A DNA stretch of 64,000 nt from Mesobacillus maritimus. Its GTDB lineage: Bacteria > Bacillota > Bacilli > Bacillales > Cytobacillaceae. Made by a program: the position numbers and the translations under genes. Positions 23,577 to 31,958 of this stretch are shown piece after piece. The number at the start of each line of letters is the position of its first letter. The stretch's first letter is position 1. The DNA lies in contig NZ_JAMBNR010000009.1 in assembly GCF_023715205.1 (NCBI RefSeq), positions 124,001 to 188,000 on the forward strand, read 5' to 3'. The notes beneath the pieces are model-generated. The model worked only from the letters and a program-made list of their open reading frames with translations. It was not told the origin of the DNA and made no database searches.

Positions 23577-24959
23577 ATGGAGAACCTTTTTATTATTATA
23601 AATATTGCTGTGTTCCTTGCTTTGCTTGGCGTCTTGTTTGTGATGCAACGAAAGCATGTTTCGTTTTCAAAGCGAGTGTTCACAGGTTTAGGGTTAGGAA
23701 TTGTATTTGGCTTTTTACTTCATTTAGTTTATGGATCGGCGTCTGACGTTACCGGCGGAACAATTGAGTGGATGAACATCGTTGGCACCGGTTATGTTCG
23801 GTTGCTGCAAATGGTGGTTATGCCACTTGTGTTCATTTCAATCTTAGGTGCGTTTACACGCATGAAACTAGTTAACAATGTTGGGAAAATTAGTTTCCTT
23901 GTGATTGGGATTTTAATCGGAACAACGGCGATTTCAGCTGCGATTGGAATTGGCACAACCATCGGCTTCGGACTTGATGGCGTTCAGTTGACAGAAGGGG
24001 AAGCGGAAGCGACTCGCAATGCGGAACTGGCTAATCGCGTAACAGAGGTAGAGAATTTAACTGTGCCGCAACAGTTGGTTCAAATGATTCCAAGCAATCC
24101 GTTTGCTGACTTAACGGGTGCACGGGCAACATCGACAATTGCGGTCGTCATTTTTGCTGCGTTTGTTGGGGTGGCATTCCTTGGTGTGAGACGCAAGCAG
24201 CCTGAACAAGCCGAGTTGTTCGCGAAAATCGTGGATGCATTCTACAGCATCATTATGCGAATCGTGACCTTGGTGCTTCGCTTGACGCCATACGGCATCC
24301 TTGCGTTGATCACCAAAGTCGCAGCAACTAGTAATTATGAAGCGATTGTCAGCTTAGGAAAGTTTGTCATCGCATCCTATGTTGCACTGATTTTAATGTT
24401 TAGCGTGCATTTAATTTTACTAAGCTTTGCAAAGTTAAACCCAGTTCAATACGTGAAAAAAGGCTGGCCTACATTGATGTTTGCCTTCACTTCTCGCTCG
24501 AGTGCGGGAACATTGCCGATGAACATTAAGTCGCAAACAAAAGACTTCGGCGTGTCTGAGGGAATCGCGAACTTTGCTGGGCCGTTTAGCTTATCCATCG
24601 GCCAAAACGGCTGCGCGGGGATTTACCCAGCGATGCTTGCGGTCATGGTCGCGCCGACTGTTGGCATTAATCCGTTAGATCCTGGCTTCATTTTGATGCT
24701 GATTTTCGTTGTGATGATCAGTTCATTCGGAGTGGCTGGTGTCGGAGGTGGAGCGACGTTTGCTTCGTTGATCGTGTTGTCTGTTATGGACCTTCCGCTC
24801 GCGATTGTTGGATTGTTGATTTCCGTTGAGCCACTGATTGACATGGGCCGTACCGCGCTGAACGTAAGCGGCGGGATGACAACCGGAATTCTTACAAGCC
24901 GAATGACTGGCGAGTTTGATCAGGAAGTGTATGAACGGAAAGAAGTTGTCGAGGCTTAG
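23577..24959 (+). CDS. tcyP: L-cystine:cation symporter TcyP
   Basis: A 460-residue dicarboxylate/amino acid:cation symporter. The DAACS signature is seen in AFTSRSSAGTLPMNIKSQT (helical hairpin 1 serine-rich tip), QNGCAGIYPAMLAVMVAP in TM7 (the NGC motif) and GVGGGATFASLIVL in hairpin 2. These fit TcyP (YhcL), the sodium-coupled cystine importer of Bacillus, rather than a glutamate carrier. Start ATG 23577 follows CTAGGAGGGACATCAA. It has its own promoter with an overlapping operator and a strong terminator, so it is monocistronic and probably repressed when sulfur is sufficient. Confidence 0.9.
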   Translation: MENLFIIINIAVFLALLGVLFVMQRKHVSFSKRVFTGLGLGIVFGFLLHLVYGSASDVTGGTIEWMNIVGTGYVRLLQMVVMPLVFISILGAFTRMKLVNNVGKISFLVIGILIGTTAISAAIGIGTTIGFGLDGVQLTEGEAEATRNAELANRVTEVENLTVPQQLVQMIPSNPFADLTGARATSTIAVVIFAAFVGVAFLGVRRKQPEQAELFAKIVDAFYSIIMRIVTLVLRLTPYGILALITKVAATSNYEAIVSLGKFVIASYVALILMFSVHLILLSFAKLNPVQYVKKGWPTLMFAFTSRSSAGTLPMNIKSQTKDFGVSEGIANFAGPFSLSIGQNGCAGIYPAMLAVMVAPTVGINPLDPGFILMLIFVVMISSFGVAGVGGGATFASLIVLSVMDLPLAIVGLLISVEPLIDMGRTALNVSGGMTTGILTSRMTGEFDQEVYERKEVVEA

Positions 24960-24986
24960 ATTGCCTTTAGTTAGGTTAAAATAAAG

Positions 24987-25024
24987 ACCGGTTCCTGCTG
25001 ATTTGGCGGGGAACCGGTTTTTTT
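24987..25024 (+). terminator. intrinsic terminator of tcyP
   Basis: A 9-bp stem ACCGGTTCC/GGAACCGGT followed by TTTTTTTG. Confidence 0.88.
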
Positions 25025-25053
25025 GTTGAGATTAGGTGTTCAGCATGGTCAGG

Positions 25054-25077
25054 GGGAACGCAGGGGAGTGCGTTCCC
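25054..25077. repeat. single GGGAACG hairpin, outlier copy of the 26-kb repeat
   Basis: GGGAACGCA-GGGGAG-TGCGTTCCC is a perfect 9-bp stem. It uses the same stem as the tandem repeat 0.9 kb away at 25961-26352. Confidence 0.8.
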
Positions 25078-25108
25078 AAGCTTGGGGAGTACTGGTCAAG
25101 CTTGAGAA

Positions 25109-25810
25109 TTATTGAAACAGCTCCATCAAGTATTCTTTTAACTCCAAGGTTGAGATGACAGATTTAGTTGGCCGATAAGGAGAGTCAATCGGTTTTTGGT
25201 TATTCTGATTTAACCAAATGGTCTTCCATCCGGAGCTTGCGGCCCCGACAATATCATGATGATAACTGTCCCCGATGTACCAGGTCTGTTCTTTCATTAG
25301 CTGAAATCTTTGCTCAGCGATATTAAAAATTTGCCGATCTGGTTTTGCCACGCCTTCTTCGGAGGAAACAATAATCTCTTCTGGGTTGAAGTAAGAACTT
25401 AAGCCAAGATTTTTGACTTTATTTCGTTGATTCGGTGTGGGACCGTTTGTCATGATGCAAGTTTGAACCCCTTGGTCCTGTAGAAAATCCAGAATCTCTT
25501 GGATAAAAGGGAAGGGCTCAATCTGTTGTTGATAGTGTGCATAGGATGTCTGAAAGCTTAGCGCGTCCTCTTTGCTAATCTTCATTCCGAGCTCAAGGAG
25601 AGTTTCGCTGATTCTAAAAATATGAGATTCCTCTAGTGTCATTTGCTGATCTTTTACTTGCTCAAAAGCAATGTCACTGTAGGTTTGATAAATACGGTAA
25701 AAGTGTTCAAAAGAAACGTTGGGATGATCCACCTGTTCTAAGAAGGCTTTTCTTAATGGTTGTGTGCGGTCGTACAAAGTATCATCCAGGTCAAAAATGA
25801 CTGATTGCAT
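25109..25810 (-). CDS. HAD-superfamily hydrolase (subfamily IA)
   Basis: A 233-residue haloacid dehalogenase-type phosphatase. Motif I is VIFDLDDTLYDR at the very N-terminus (two catalytic aspartates), motif II is TCIMTNGP, the lysine of motif III is in EGVAKPDRQIF, and motif IV is WYIGDSYHHDIVGA. The helical cap lies at residues ~18-90. The general fold suggests a phosphatase for small metabolites, perhaps like the YjjG or YfnB group; the substrate is unknown. Start ATG 25810 follows AAAGGAGCTACAG. It is followed on the minus strand by the tcyP terminator region and stands alone. Confidence 0.85.
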   Translation of the reverse strand: MQSVIFDLDDTLYDRTQPLRKAFLEQVDHPNVSFEHFYRIYQTYSDIAFEQVKDQQMTLEESHIFRISETLLELGMKISKEDALSFQTSYAHYQQQIEPFPFIQEILDFLQDQGVQTCIMTNGPTPNQRNKVKNLGLSSYFNPEEIIVSSEEGVAKPDRQIFNIAEQRFQLMKEQTWYIGDSYHHDIVGAASSGWKTIWLNQNNQKPIDSPYRPTKSVISTLELKEYLMELFQ

Positions 25811-25960
25811 GGATCTGTAGCTCCTTTATTTATACAGTATGACGATCGGTAGTGGGTTTTAAATAATGATAGCATCCGTTTTCGTGGAGGTGAACCTTTT
25901 CGTTCTACGTCTTTCCGTTAGAACAATCCGTGCCCAAAAGAGAGGAGAGGGGGTGTATTA

Positions 25961-26352
25961 GGAACGCAAGGGGTTTCTCACGTTCCCGGAAGAGAGAGGA
26001 GTCGTGAAAAAGGGAACGCAAGAGGGTTCTCACGTTCCCAGAAGAGAGAGGAGTCGTGGAAAAGGGAACGCAAGAGGGTTCTCAGGTTCCCAAAGGAGAG
26101 AGGAGTCGTGAAAAAGGGAACGCAAGGAAGTTCTCGCGTTCCCGGAAGAGAGAGGAGTCGTGAAAAAGGGAACGCAAGGGAGTACTCGCGTTCCCGGAAG
26201 AGAGAGGAATCGTGAAAAAGGGAGCGCAAGGAAGTTCTCACGTTCCCGGAAAGAGAGGAGTCGTGAAAAAGGGAACGCAAGGGATTTCTCACGTTCCCGG
26301 AAGAGAGAGGAGTTCGTGAAAAAGGGAACGCAAGAGGGTTCTCGCGTTCCCA
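25961..26352. repeat. tandem 52-bp hairpin repeat, eight copies
   Basis: Units begin with GGAACGCAAG at 25961, 26013, 26065, 26117, 26169, 26221, 26272 and 26325 (period 51-53). Each unit is a hairpin, GGGAACG...CGTTCCC, plus a purine-rich linker GAAGAGAGAGGAGTCGTGAA. Stems are kept while loops vary. Because 52 is not divisible by three, frames running through it switch phase at each unit, so it is not coding. It fills most of the gap between the HAD gene and mtlD. Confidence 0.92.
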
Positions 26353-26413
26353 AAAAGAGGGGAGGCTTAAAAAACGAAACGAAAAAGTGAACAAGAGGTC
26401 ATAATACTACAAA

Positions 26414-26442
26414 AGGCCACGACCAAAACGAGATCGTGACCT
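26414..26442 (-). terminator. terminator of the mannitol operon
   Basis: A 9-bp stem AGGCCACGA/TCGTGACCT (one G-U pair); the minus strand continues with TTTTGTAG. It lies just beyond the mtlD stop. Confidence 0.75.
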
Positions 26443-26452
26443 GAAAAAGGGA

Positions 26453-27595
26453 TTATCCTTTTAACGCTTCATAGTGGCTGATAATTTCTTTCGTCAATTC
26501 GTTGGATTCTTCTAAACCGCATACTTCTTTAAGTGTCTGAGCTACTCCTTGTTCTTGAATCATTGACTGTAGCTTGACTGCTTCTTCATCTTCTTTGTAA
26601 TCAAACAACAAGGCTGCTGCAATTGCTTTGGCTAGGTTGGTATATGAGAGACCTGCTTTTTGCGCTTGTAATGCTGGGCGCAAGAGGCGGTCTTCTGGGC
26701 CAAGCTTTCGGATTGGGGAACGACCAACCCTTGTGACGCCGTCATTTAGATGAGCGTTTTGGAAACGGCCGATAATTTTATCAATATACTGTTGATGCTC
26801 GGTTGGATCCAGGTTGTATTGATGGATTAAGTAAGCACCGGTTTCACCTAATGTTGCTTTTACTTGATTCGTGATTTCTTGATCGGCAAGTGTTTGGTCA
26901 ATGGTTTCTTTGTTGGCAAGGTAACCAAAATACGCGATTACCGCATGCCCAGTGTTGACGGTAAACAGTTTACGTTCAATAAATGGAGCTAGTTCAGGGA
27001 CAATTTTCATTCCTTCGATTGGAGGAATTTCTTCTGTCGTTTCAACCACCCACTCATGGTAAGGCTCAACTAAAACATCAAGCGATCCTTGGTTGTTTTG
27101 GATTGGCACAATCCGGTCAACCGCTGAATTTAAAAACGCAACGTTGGCCAATACCTTTTCTTTTGTTGCTTCGTCCAAATGCTCCATAATATACCCTTTT
27201 AATAGGTCTGTTGCGGAAATTTGATTTTCACAAGCAATCACATAAAGTTTTTCAGTGTTTGCCTCGACTCTTGCTGCTAGTCCTTTGGCAATTAACGGTG
27301 CAATCCGTGGAAGAATATTTGGTCCAATCGCCGTCGTTAAGAAAGCGGCATCCTTAATGGTTTCAATGACTTCGTTTTCTTGTTTCAGGTTATTTAGGCC
27401 TGACACATTTTCGACCGTTACCGTTTCTTGAGCATCTGTTGCCAGCTTAACCTTGTACTGTTTTTCCTCATTTAATTGGTCAATAATTTGATCGGCGATG
27501 TCGACAAACACGACGTGGTATCCAGACTGTGAAAAGAGGGCTCCAATAAAGCCTCTGCCAATGTTACCTGCGCCAAAATGTACTGCTTTTTTCAT
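26453..27595 (-). CDS. mtlD: mannitol-1-phosphate 5-dehydrogenase
   Basis: A 380-residue NAD-dependent polyol dehydrogenase that oxidises mannitol 1-phosphate to fructose 6-phosphate in the cytoplasm. The Rossmann dinucleotide motif is at the N-terminus (AVHFGAGNIGRGFIGALF), followed by VVFVDIAD. Further conserved parts are FLNSAVDRIVP and KLFTVNTGHAVIAYFGY, with the catalytic lysine/asparagine/histidine region of the long-chain mannitol dehydrogenase family. It is the last gene of the mtlA-mtlR-mtlD operon, 12 bases after mtlR. ATG 27595 follows AAAGGAATGATCAC. Confidence 0.95.
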   Translation of the reverse strand: MKKAVHFGAGNIGRGFIGALFSQSGYHVVFVDIADQIIDQLNEEKQYKVKLATDAQETVTVENVSGLNNLKQENEVIETIKDAAFLTTAIGPNILPRIAPLIAKGLAARVEANTEKLYVIACENQISATDLLKGYIMEHLDEATKEKVLANVAFLNSAVDRIVPIQNNQGSLDVLVEPYHEWVVETTEEIPPIEGMKIVPELAPFIERKLFTVNTGHAVIAYFGYLANKETIDQTLADQEITNQVKATLGETGAYLIHQYNLDPTEHQQYIDKIIGRFQNAHLNDGVTRVGRSPIRKLGPEDRLLRPALQAQKAGLSYTNLAKAIAAALLFDYKEDEEAVKLQSMIQEQGVAQTLKEVCGLEESNELTKEIISHYEALKG

Positions 27596-27607
27596 GTGAT
27601 CATTCCT

Positions 27608-29707
27608 TTATGGTTTATTTTTAAAATGCGATTGAAGATAGTCTACTAAAATGGATTCTAGCCGCTTGTAAATCAGTTCCTCATTAGCTGAAGAAAAGAT
27701 CAGCAGGGCCTCATCAGATTCAATAATATTGGTACTAATCAAACTTAATATCTCCTGCTCTCGTAGACTTAATTCTGCAGGAGCGAGCATGAGAAATAGG
27801 TTCTTCATCACCACTTCATGGCCATCCATCCCTTTGACATGACAAGGATAGGGCAAGTGGGCAATCTGGAAAATCAGTTCATGCACATGTGGGTCCCTTG
27901 CATGGAAAAGGGCAATATTGGTTTCTGGAATCCCCAGACCACCCTTCTGTTCCCGCTCTCTGAGTGAATTCAGGACAGCGTCAGGGTTTGTTAGGAGTTG
28001 ATCCTGTTCGGCACTTTTGAGCATGGTTTCTAAAATCTGTTCTTGGCTTGCCCGGCGATCGATTCGGTAAAAGCGGAAGTTCTGGATAATGGACTCCACG
28101 CTCTGCTGCATTGCTTTTAAATCCTGAAGCAGATCCCTCAGCACAATCGTTTGATCTGTGGGTGGTGGCAAAGGATCTTTTTGCGTGATTTTCTGATATC
28201 GGTTGCTTTTGGTGAGCGAATCAAGATGATTTTGCAAATACTCTTTAATGGTATCGATGTTTTCCTCACTCAATAGCGGGTTGACCAGGACATATTCCGT
28301 GCTGATAAACGGCAGGCGTACAGTGGAAAGAATGACATCGTAGTCTTCTAAATCCAGCTTTTCGCCTATCTCTTTGATCGACGATATATCAATGGTGTCA
28401 ATCTCGGGGATTTCTTTTTTAACCCGGCTTGCAAGCATCTTTGACGTTCCGATGCCTGTCGGACAGATCACCAAGGCTTTCATCGATAAATTCTCCTCCT
28501 GCAAGACTAATGCGGAGCCGAAATGAAGAGCGATAAACGCAATCTCATCTTCAGGAAAGTGGGGTATTTCGCTAAACTCGGCTTCCACACTATTTTGCAC
28601 GGCCATAAACAACACTGGGTATTTCCGTTTAATTTCTTCTTTTAAAGGATTGAACGATTCCATTCCTTGTTTCATTCGAAAAAGCGAAGGTTCCATATGG
28701 GCGAGCAGCCCCTGGAATAATGAAAAGTCATCCGTCAAATCGACATGGATTTGCTCGGAAACAGCGTGGATGACATTTTTGATTCTCTGCGCAAGAACAA
28801 TCCGCTCGTATGGAGCATCTTGAACTCCCCAAAGCTTCGTGCCTTTCAGAATTTGTGCCAAGTAGAGGATGTCTTGTTCTGAAAAAGCAAGATCGAACTT
28901 TTCTTCCAGCACTTTGGCAATCTTGAGCATCACTTCATACTCTGGAGCTATTTCGTTGTCCGATAGACCAGAGTTTGGCTCGATCGAAAAGTTGGATTCA
29001 ATCCTTTGTAAGGTGATTACAGTATGTACGACAATTTCTAGGTATCCGGTATCGGTAGGCCGGGCATGTGCATGATGAAAAGCTGAATGAACGAGCGAAT
29101 TGACCTCGCGGAAATAGTCTAGGGAAAAATAATGTAAAATTTTATCCTCATTAAGAGTTCCTTTTTCCAGCAAATACAGTTTTTCAATAAATTCTTCTTG
29201 AAAATATTGAAGATAAAAGTGGGCAAGCGCTCTTCGTCTGTTTGCCTCCAAGCCATGAAGCTCGACTCCGACTCCTCTTTTCCTAGTAAGTTGCAATTGA
29301 AAAGGAGTAAGCCAATCAGCAAGTTCATCCAAATACGCTGTCAAGGTAACCGGACTTGTGCCAATGGTGCTGGCCAGAACAGAAGTTTTATAAAATTCTT
29401 CCTCGAGAATGGCAAGCAGAAGACGGAGTTTCCGTTCCTGCGGGGTTTGGTCGATTGGTTCCCGACCAGCCAAAAACTGCATCAACCGAAAGACTTGTTC
29501 ATTCTTCCCCTCAATGGACAATCCTTGATGATGGTTGCGTGATAATCGTAGTCCAAACTGTTGGAGAAGTGTTTCCGCTGTCTTCAAATCGCGTTGTACC
29601 GTTCTGGTGCTGACATTTAGGAAAGAGGCAATTGATGTGACCGTATGCTTTCCAGAGGTTTTCATAATCAGTTCAATAATGTCTTTTTCTCTCGAGGTAA
29701 AATGCAT
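27608..29707 (-). CDS. mtlR: mannitol operon activator MtlR
   Basis: A 699-residue PTS-controlled transcription factor. In order: an HTH region (VTSIASFLNVSTRTVQRDL), two PRD domains (~residues 190-400) with phosphorylatable histidines such as in HSAFHHAHARP, an EIIB-Gat-like domain with its cysteine in LVICPTGIGTSKMLASRV, and an EIIA-like domain with ALFHARDPHVHEL. MtlR activates mtl genes when the EIIA/EIIB modules and PRDs report mannitol uptake. Its location between mtlA and mtlD differs from B. subtilis, where mtlR is unlinked, but resembles other Bacillaceae. A hairpin separates it from mtlA and probably lowers its expression. Confidence 0.92.
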   Translation of the reverse strand: MHFTSREKDIIELIMKTSGKHTVTSIASFLNVSTRTVQRDLKTAETLLQQFGLRLSRNHHQGLSIEGKNEQVFRLMQFLAGREPIDQTPQERKLRLLLAILEEEFYKTSVLASTIGTSPVTLTAYLDELADWLTPFQLQLTRKRGVGVELHGLEANRRRALAHFYLQYFQEEFIEKLYLLEKGTLNEDKILHYFSLDYFREVNSLVHSAFHHAHARPTDTGYLEIVVHTVITLQRIESNFSIEPNSGLSDNEIAPEYEVMLKIAKVLEEKFDLAFSEQDILYLAQILKGTKLWGVQDAPYERIVLAQRIKNVIHAVSEQIHVDLTDDFSLFQGLLAHMEPSLFRMKQGMESFNPLKEEIKRKYPVLFMAVQNSVEAEFSEIPHFPEDEIAFIALHFGSALVLQEENLSMKALVICPTGIGTSKMLASRVKKEIPEIDTIDISSIKEIGEKLDLEDYDVILSTVRLPFISTEYVLVNPLLSEENIDTIKEYLQNHLDSLTKSNRYQKITQKDPLPPPTDQTIVLRDLLQDLKAMQQSVESIIQNFRFYRIDRRASQEQILETMLKSAEQDQLLTNPDAVLNSLREREQKGGLGIPETNIALFHARDPHVHELIFQIAHLPYPCHVKGMDGHEVVMKNLFLMLAPAELSLREQEILSLISTNIIESDEALLIFSSANEELIYKRLESILVDYLQSHFKNKP

Positions 29708-29745
29708 AGGATCAACTCATTCCTCGTGAAATAGGTAGAAAATAG

Positions 29746-29779
29746 GAATAGAAAAGCATAAAAATATGCTTTTCTATTC
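29746..29779 (-). terminator. intercistronic hairpin between mtlA and mtlR
   Basis: A perfect 15-bp stem GAATAGAAAAGCATA/TATGCTTTTCTATTC with an AAAA loop. There is no clear T-run after it, so it is more likely an mRNA-stabilising or attenuating hairpin than a full terminator. Confidence 0.7.
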
Positions 29780-29794
29780 GTGACATGATTGTGT

Positions 29795-31711
29795 TTATTT
29801 TTTGCCAAGGATATCGATGATTTCTTGAGCAGTCTTAGCAGAAACCAGTTTCTCGATATTCTCCATTTCTGAACATGTAACGGCAATTCCAGATAGGATT
29901 TCAAGATGGGTGCCATCTTTTCCAGCAATACCGAAAATCAGACGTACTTTTTGACCATCAAAATCAACGCCATTTGGTACTTGAAGAACGGTAAATCCTG
30001 ATTTAAGCACGGCTTTCTTCGCTTCTTCGGTACCATGTGGGATGGCTACATCATTGCCCATAAAAGTAGAAGTGATATTGTCTCGCTCGATCATCGCTTC
30101 AATATAGCTTTCTTCAACGTAACCCGCATCGACAAGGACTCTTCCGGCAAAGCGAATTGCTTCTTCTTTATTGGCAAACTCTTGATTCAAGAAGACATTT
30201 TCCGGACGAAGTAAATCATCATCTTTGACGGTTTCTTGCTCATCTGAGTTGTCTGTTCCGTTTTCCTCTGCATCATCCACAAGTTCATGAAGCTCTGAGT
30301 TGGCTGGGAACTTCAATTCACTGATGAGCTTGTCATATTCAGGACTAGACAAGAAGTTATCGACGGAAATGTGATATGCATTTGGAACTTTGCTCTTCGC
30401 TCGTGGTGTTAGCTCTTCCTGGGTGATGACAATTTGTGCATCGGAAGGTAGGTTGCTAATCGCCATATTGGTAACAGCAATATCCATCTCGGCTTCTTTT
30501 ACTTTTTTACGAAGAAGGGAAGCACCCATGGCACTTGAGCCCATTCCGGCATCACAAGCAAAGATAATTTTAGAAACATTATCAGGAAGTGCTCCTTGAT
30601 CTTCTGTTAAAACATTGGATACAGAGCTTTTCTTGCCTTTCATATCTTGCATCTTTTTGGCTGCGGCTTCGATATCATCATCTGTTTCTTTTCCTGTTTT
30701 TAAAATAAAGGAAGAAGCAATAAATGAAATAGCTGCTGCGACTAGTACGGCTGCAATGTTGGCGATGTAAAAGCTAGCGCTTTGCGGGGTAACCGCTATA
30801 ATCGCTATGATACTTCCTGGTGAAGACGGAGCAGTTAATCCGCCACCTAAAAGAACCAATGTGAACACGCCACCCATTCCACCAAGGATGACCGCGATGA
30901 AAAGCAATGGACGCATTAAGATGTACGGGAAGTAAATTTCGTGAATTCCACCAAAGAAGTGAATGATTCCAGCACCAGGAGCGGAACGTTTCGCCGTTCC
31001 TTTTCCAAAGAACATATACGCAAGTAGAACACCGATCCCAGGTCCAGGGTTCGCTTCAAGAAGGAACAACATGGAATTTCCTGCTTCTCGTACCTGTTCG
31101 ATTCCAATCGGAGATAGTACTCCGTGGTTAATCGCATTATTCAAGAATAAAACTTTCGCCGGTTCAATTAGAATACTTGTGAGTGGCAGCAAGCCAGCGC
31201 CAACAAGCCAATCCACACCTGTAACAAGCAAGCCTGTTAACGTACTAACGGCAGGGCCAACGGCTAAAAACGCAAGGATGGCAAGAAGCCCGCCAAGAAT
31301 CCCTGCGGAAAAGTTGTTTACGAGCATTTCAAATCCTGCACGTACTTTTCCTTCAATCATTTGGTCAAATTTCTTGATGACCCATCCGCCAAGCGGACCT
31401 ATGATCATCGCACCAAGGAACATCGGGATATCCGCACCCACGATCACCCCGGCAGTTGCAATCGCACCAACAACGGCACCGCGCTGTTCGTGGACAAGCT
31501 TACCACCTGTATATCCAATCAGGATCGGCAGCAAGTAGGTCACCATTGGGTCGACCATTTTGGCAAGGCTTTCATTTGGAATGAAGCCCGTAGGAATAAA
31601 TAGAGCTGTGATTAAGCCCCATGCGATAAACGCAGAAATATTTGGCATGACCATCGAGCTAAGGAAGTTCCCAAACTTTTGGACAGCCACTTTTATATTT
31701 GATTGAGCCAT
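29795..31711 (-). CDS. mtlA: PTS mannitol-specific EIICBA
   Basis: A ~638-residue mannitol phosphotransferase permease. Residues ~10-335 are the EIIC membrane domain (INHGVLSPIGIEQVREAGNS loop, GGIHEIYFPYILMRP motif). EIIB follows with its phosphocysteine in IIFACDAGMGSSAMGASLL, and the EIIA domain at the C-terminus has its phosphohistidine in NDVAIPHGTEEAKKAV. Because EIIA is fused, no separate mtlF is needed, and none is present. It imports and phosphorylates mannitol to mannitol 1-phosphate. ATG 31711 is chosen over 31738 because AAGGAGAGAGACT lies directly before it. Confidence 0.94.
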   Translation of the reverse strand: MAQSNIKVAVQKFGNFLSSMVMPNISAFIAWGLITALFIPTGFIPNESLAKMVDPMVTYLLPILIGYTGGKLVHEQRGAVVGAIATAGVIVGADIPMFLGAMIIGPLGGWVIKKFDQMIEGKVRAGFEMLVNNFSAGILGGLLAILAFLAVGPAVSTLTGLLVTGVDWLVGAGLLPLTSILIEPAKVLFLNNAINHGVLSPIGIEQVREAGNSMLFLLEANPGPGIGVLLAYMFFGKGTAKRSAPGAGIIHFFGGIHEIYFPYILMRPLLFIAVILGGMGGVFTLVLLGGGLTAPSSPGSIIAIIAVTPQSASFYIANIAAVLVAAAISFIASSFILKTGKETDDDIEAAAKKMQDMKGKKSSVSNVLTEDQGALPDNVSKIIFACDAGMGSSAMGASLLRKKVKEAEMDIAVTNMAISNLPSDAQIVITQEELTPRAKSKVPNAYHISVDNFLSSPEYDKLISELKFPANSELHELVDDAEENGTDNSDEQETVKDDDLLRPENVFLNQEFANKEEAIRFAGRVLVDAGYVEESYIEAMIERDNITSTFMGNDVAIPHGTEEAKKAVLKSGFTVLQVPNGVDFDGQKVRLIFGIAGKDGTHLEILSGIAVTCSEMENIEKLVSAKTAQEIIDILGKK

Positions 31712-31742
31712 AGTCTCTCTCCTTAAAAATGAATTCATTTTT

Positions 31743-31820
31743 ATACTATCTCACAGAGCGAACACGTTCAATGAAGGGCAAAACTAACTTTGTCGCCCAT
31801 TCTCCGACAAAGTTAGTTTT
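31743..31820 (-). promoter_or_regulatory. mtlA promoter and probable MtlR operator
   Basis: On the minus strand TTGAAC (31766-31771), a 17-base spacer and TAGTAT (31743-31748) form a sigma-A promoter. Just upstream is a perfect 16-bp inverted repeat with a 9-base centre (31780-31795 and 31805-31820) whose core is TTGTCG-N9-CGACAA. This resembles the TTGNCA-type dyads bound by MtlR and sits where an activator would. Confidence 0.75.
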
Positions 31821-31910
31821 ACATAAACACGCGTTTCTATTCTTTTGAAGAAATGGTTTTTAAAAGGAAAAAGTGGGTCGATTGGAGAGGGAAAGACCTT
31901 TTAAACAAAA

Positions 31911-31947
31911 AGAATCGAATGTTTCCATGTGAGAAACATCCGATTCT
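31911..31947 (-). terminator. terminator of glmS
   Basis: A 15-bp stem AGAATCGAATGTTTC/GAAACATCCGATTCT with one G-U pair and 7-base loop; the minus strand continues CTTTTTGTTT. Confidence 0.88.
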
Positions 31948-31958
31948 ATGAGTTCAAG

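Noticed and set aside
25978-26394. Open frames (107-138 residues) across the 52-bp repeats
   Set aside because: The 52-base period shifts the frame each unit; amino acid pattern is an echo of the repeat and there is no start signal.
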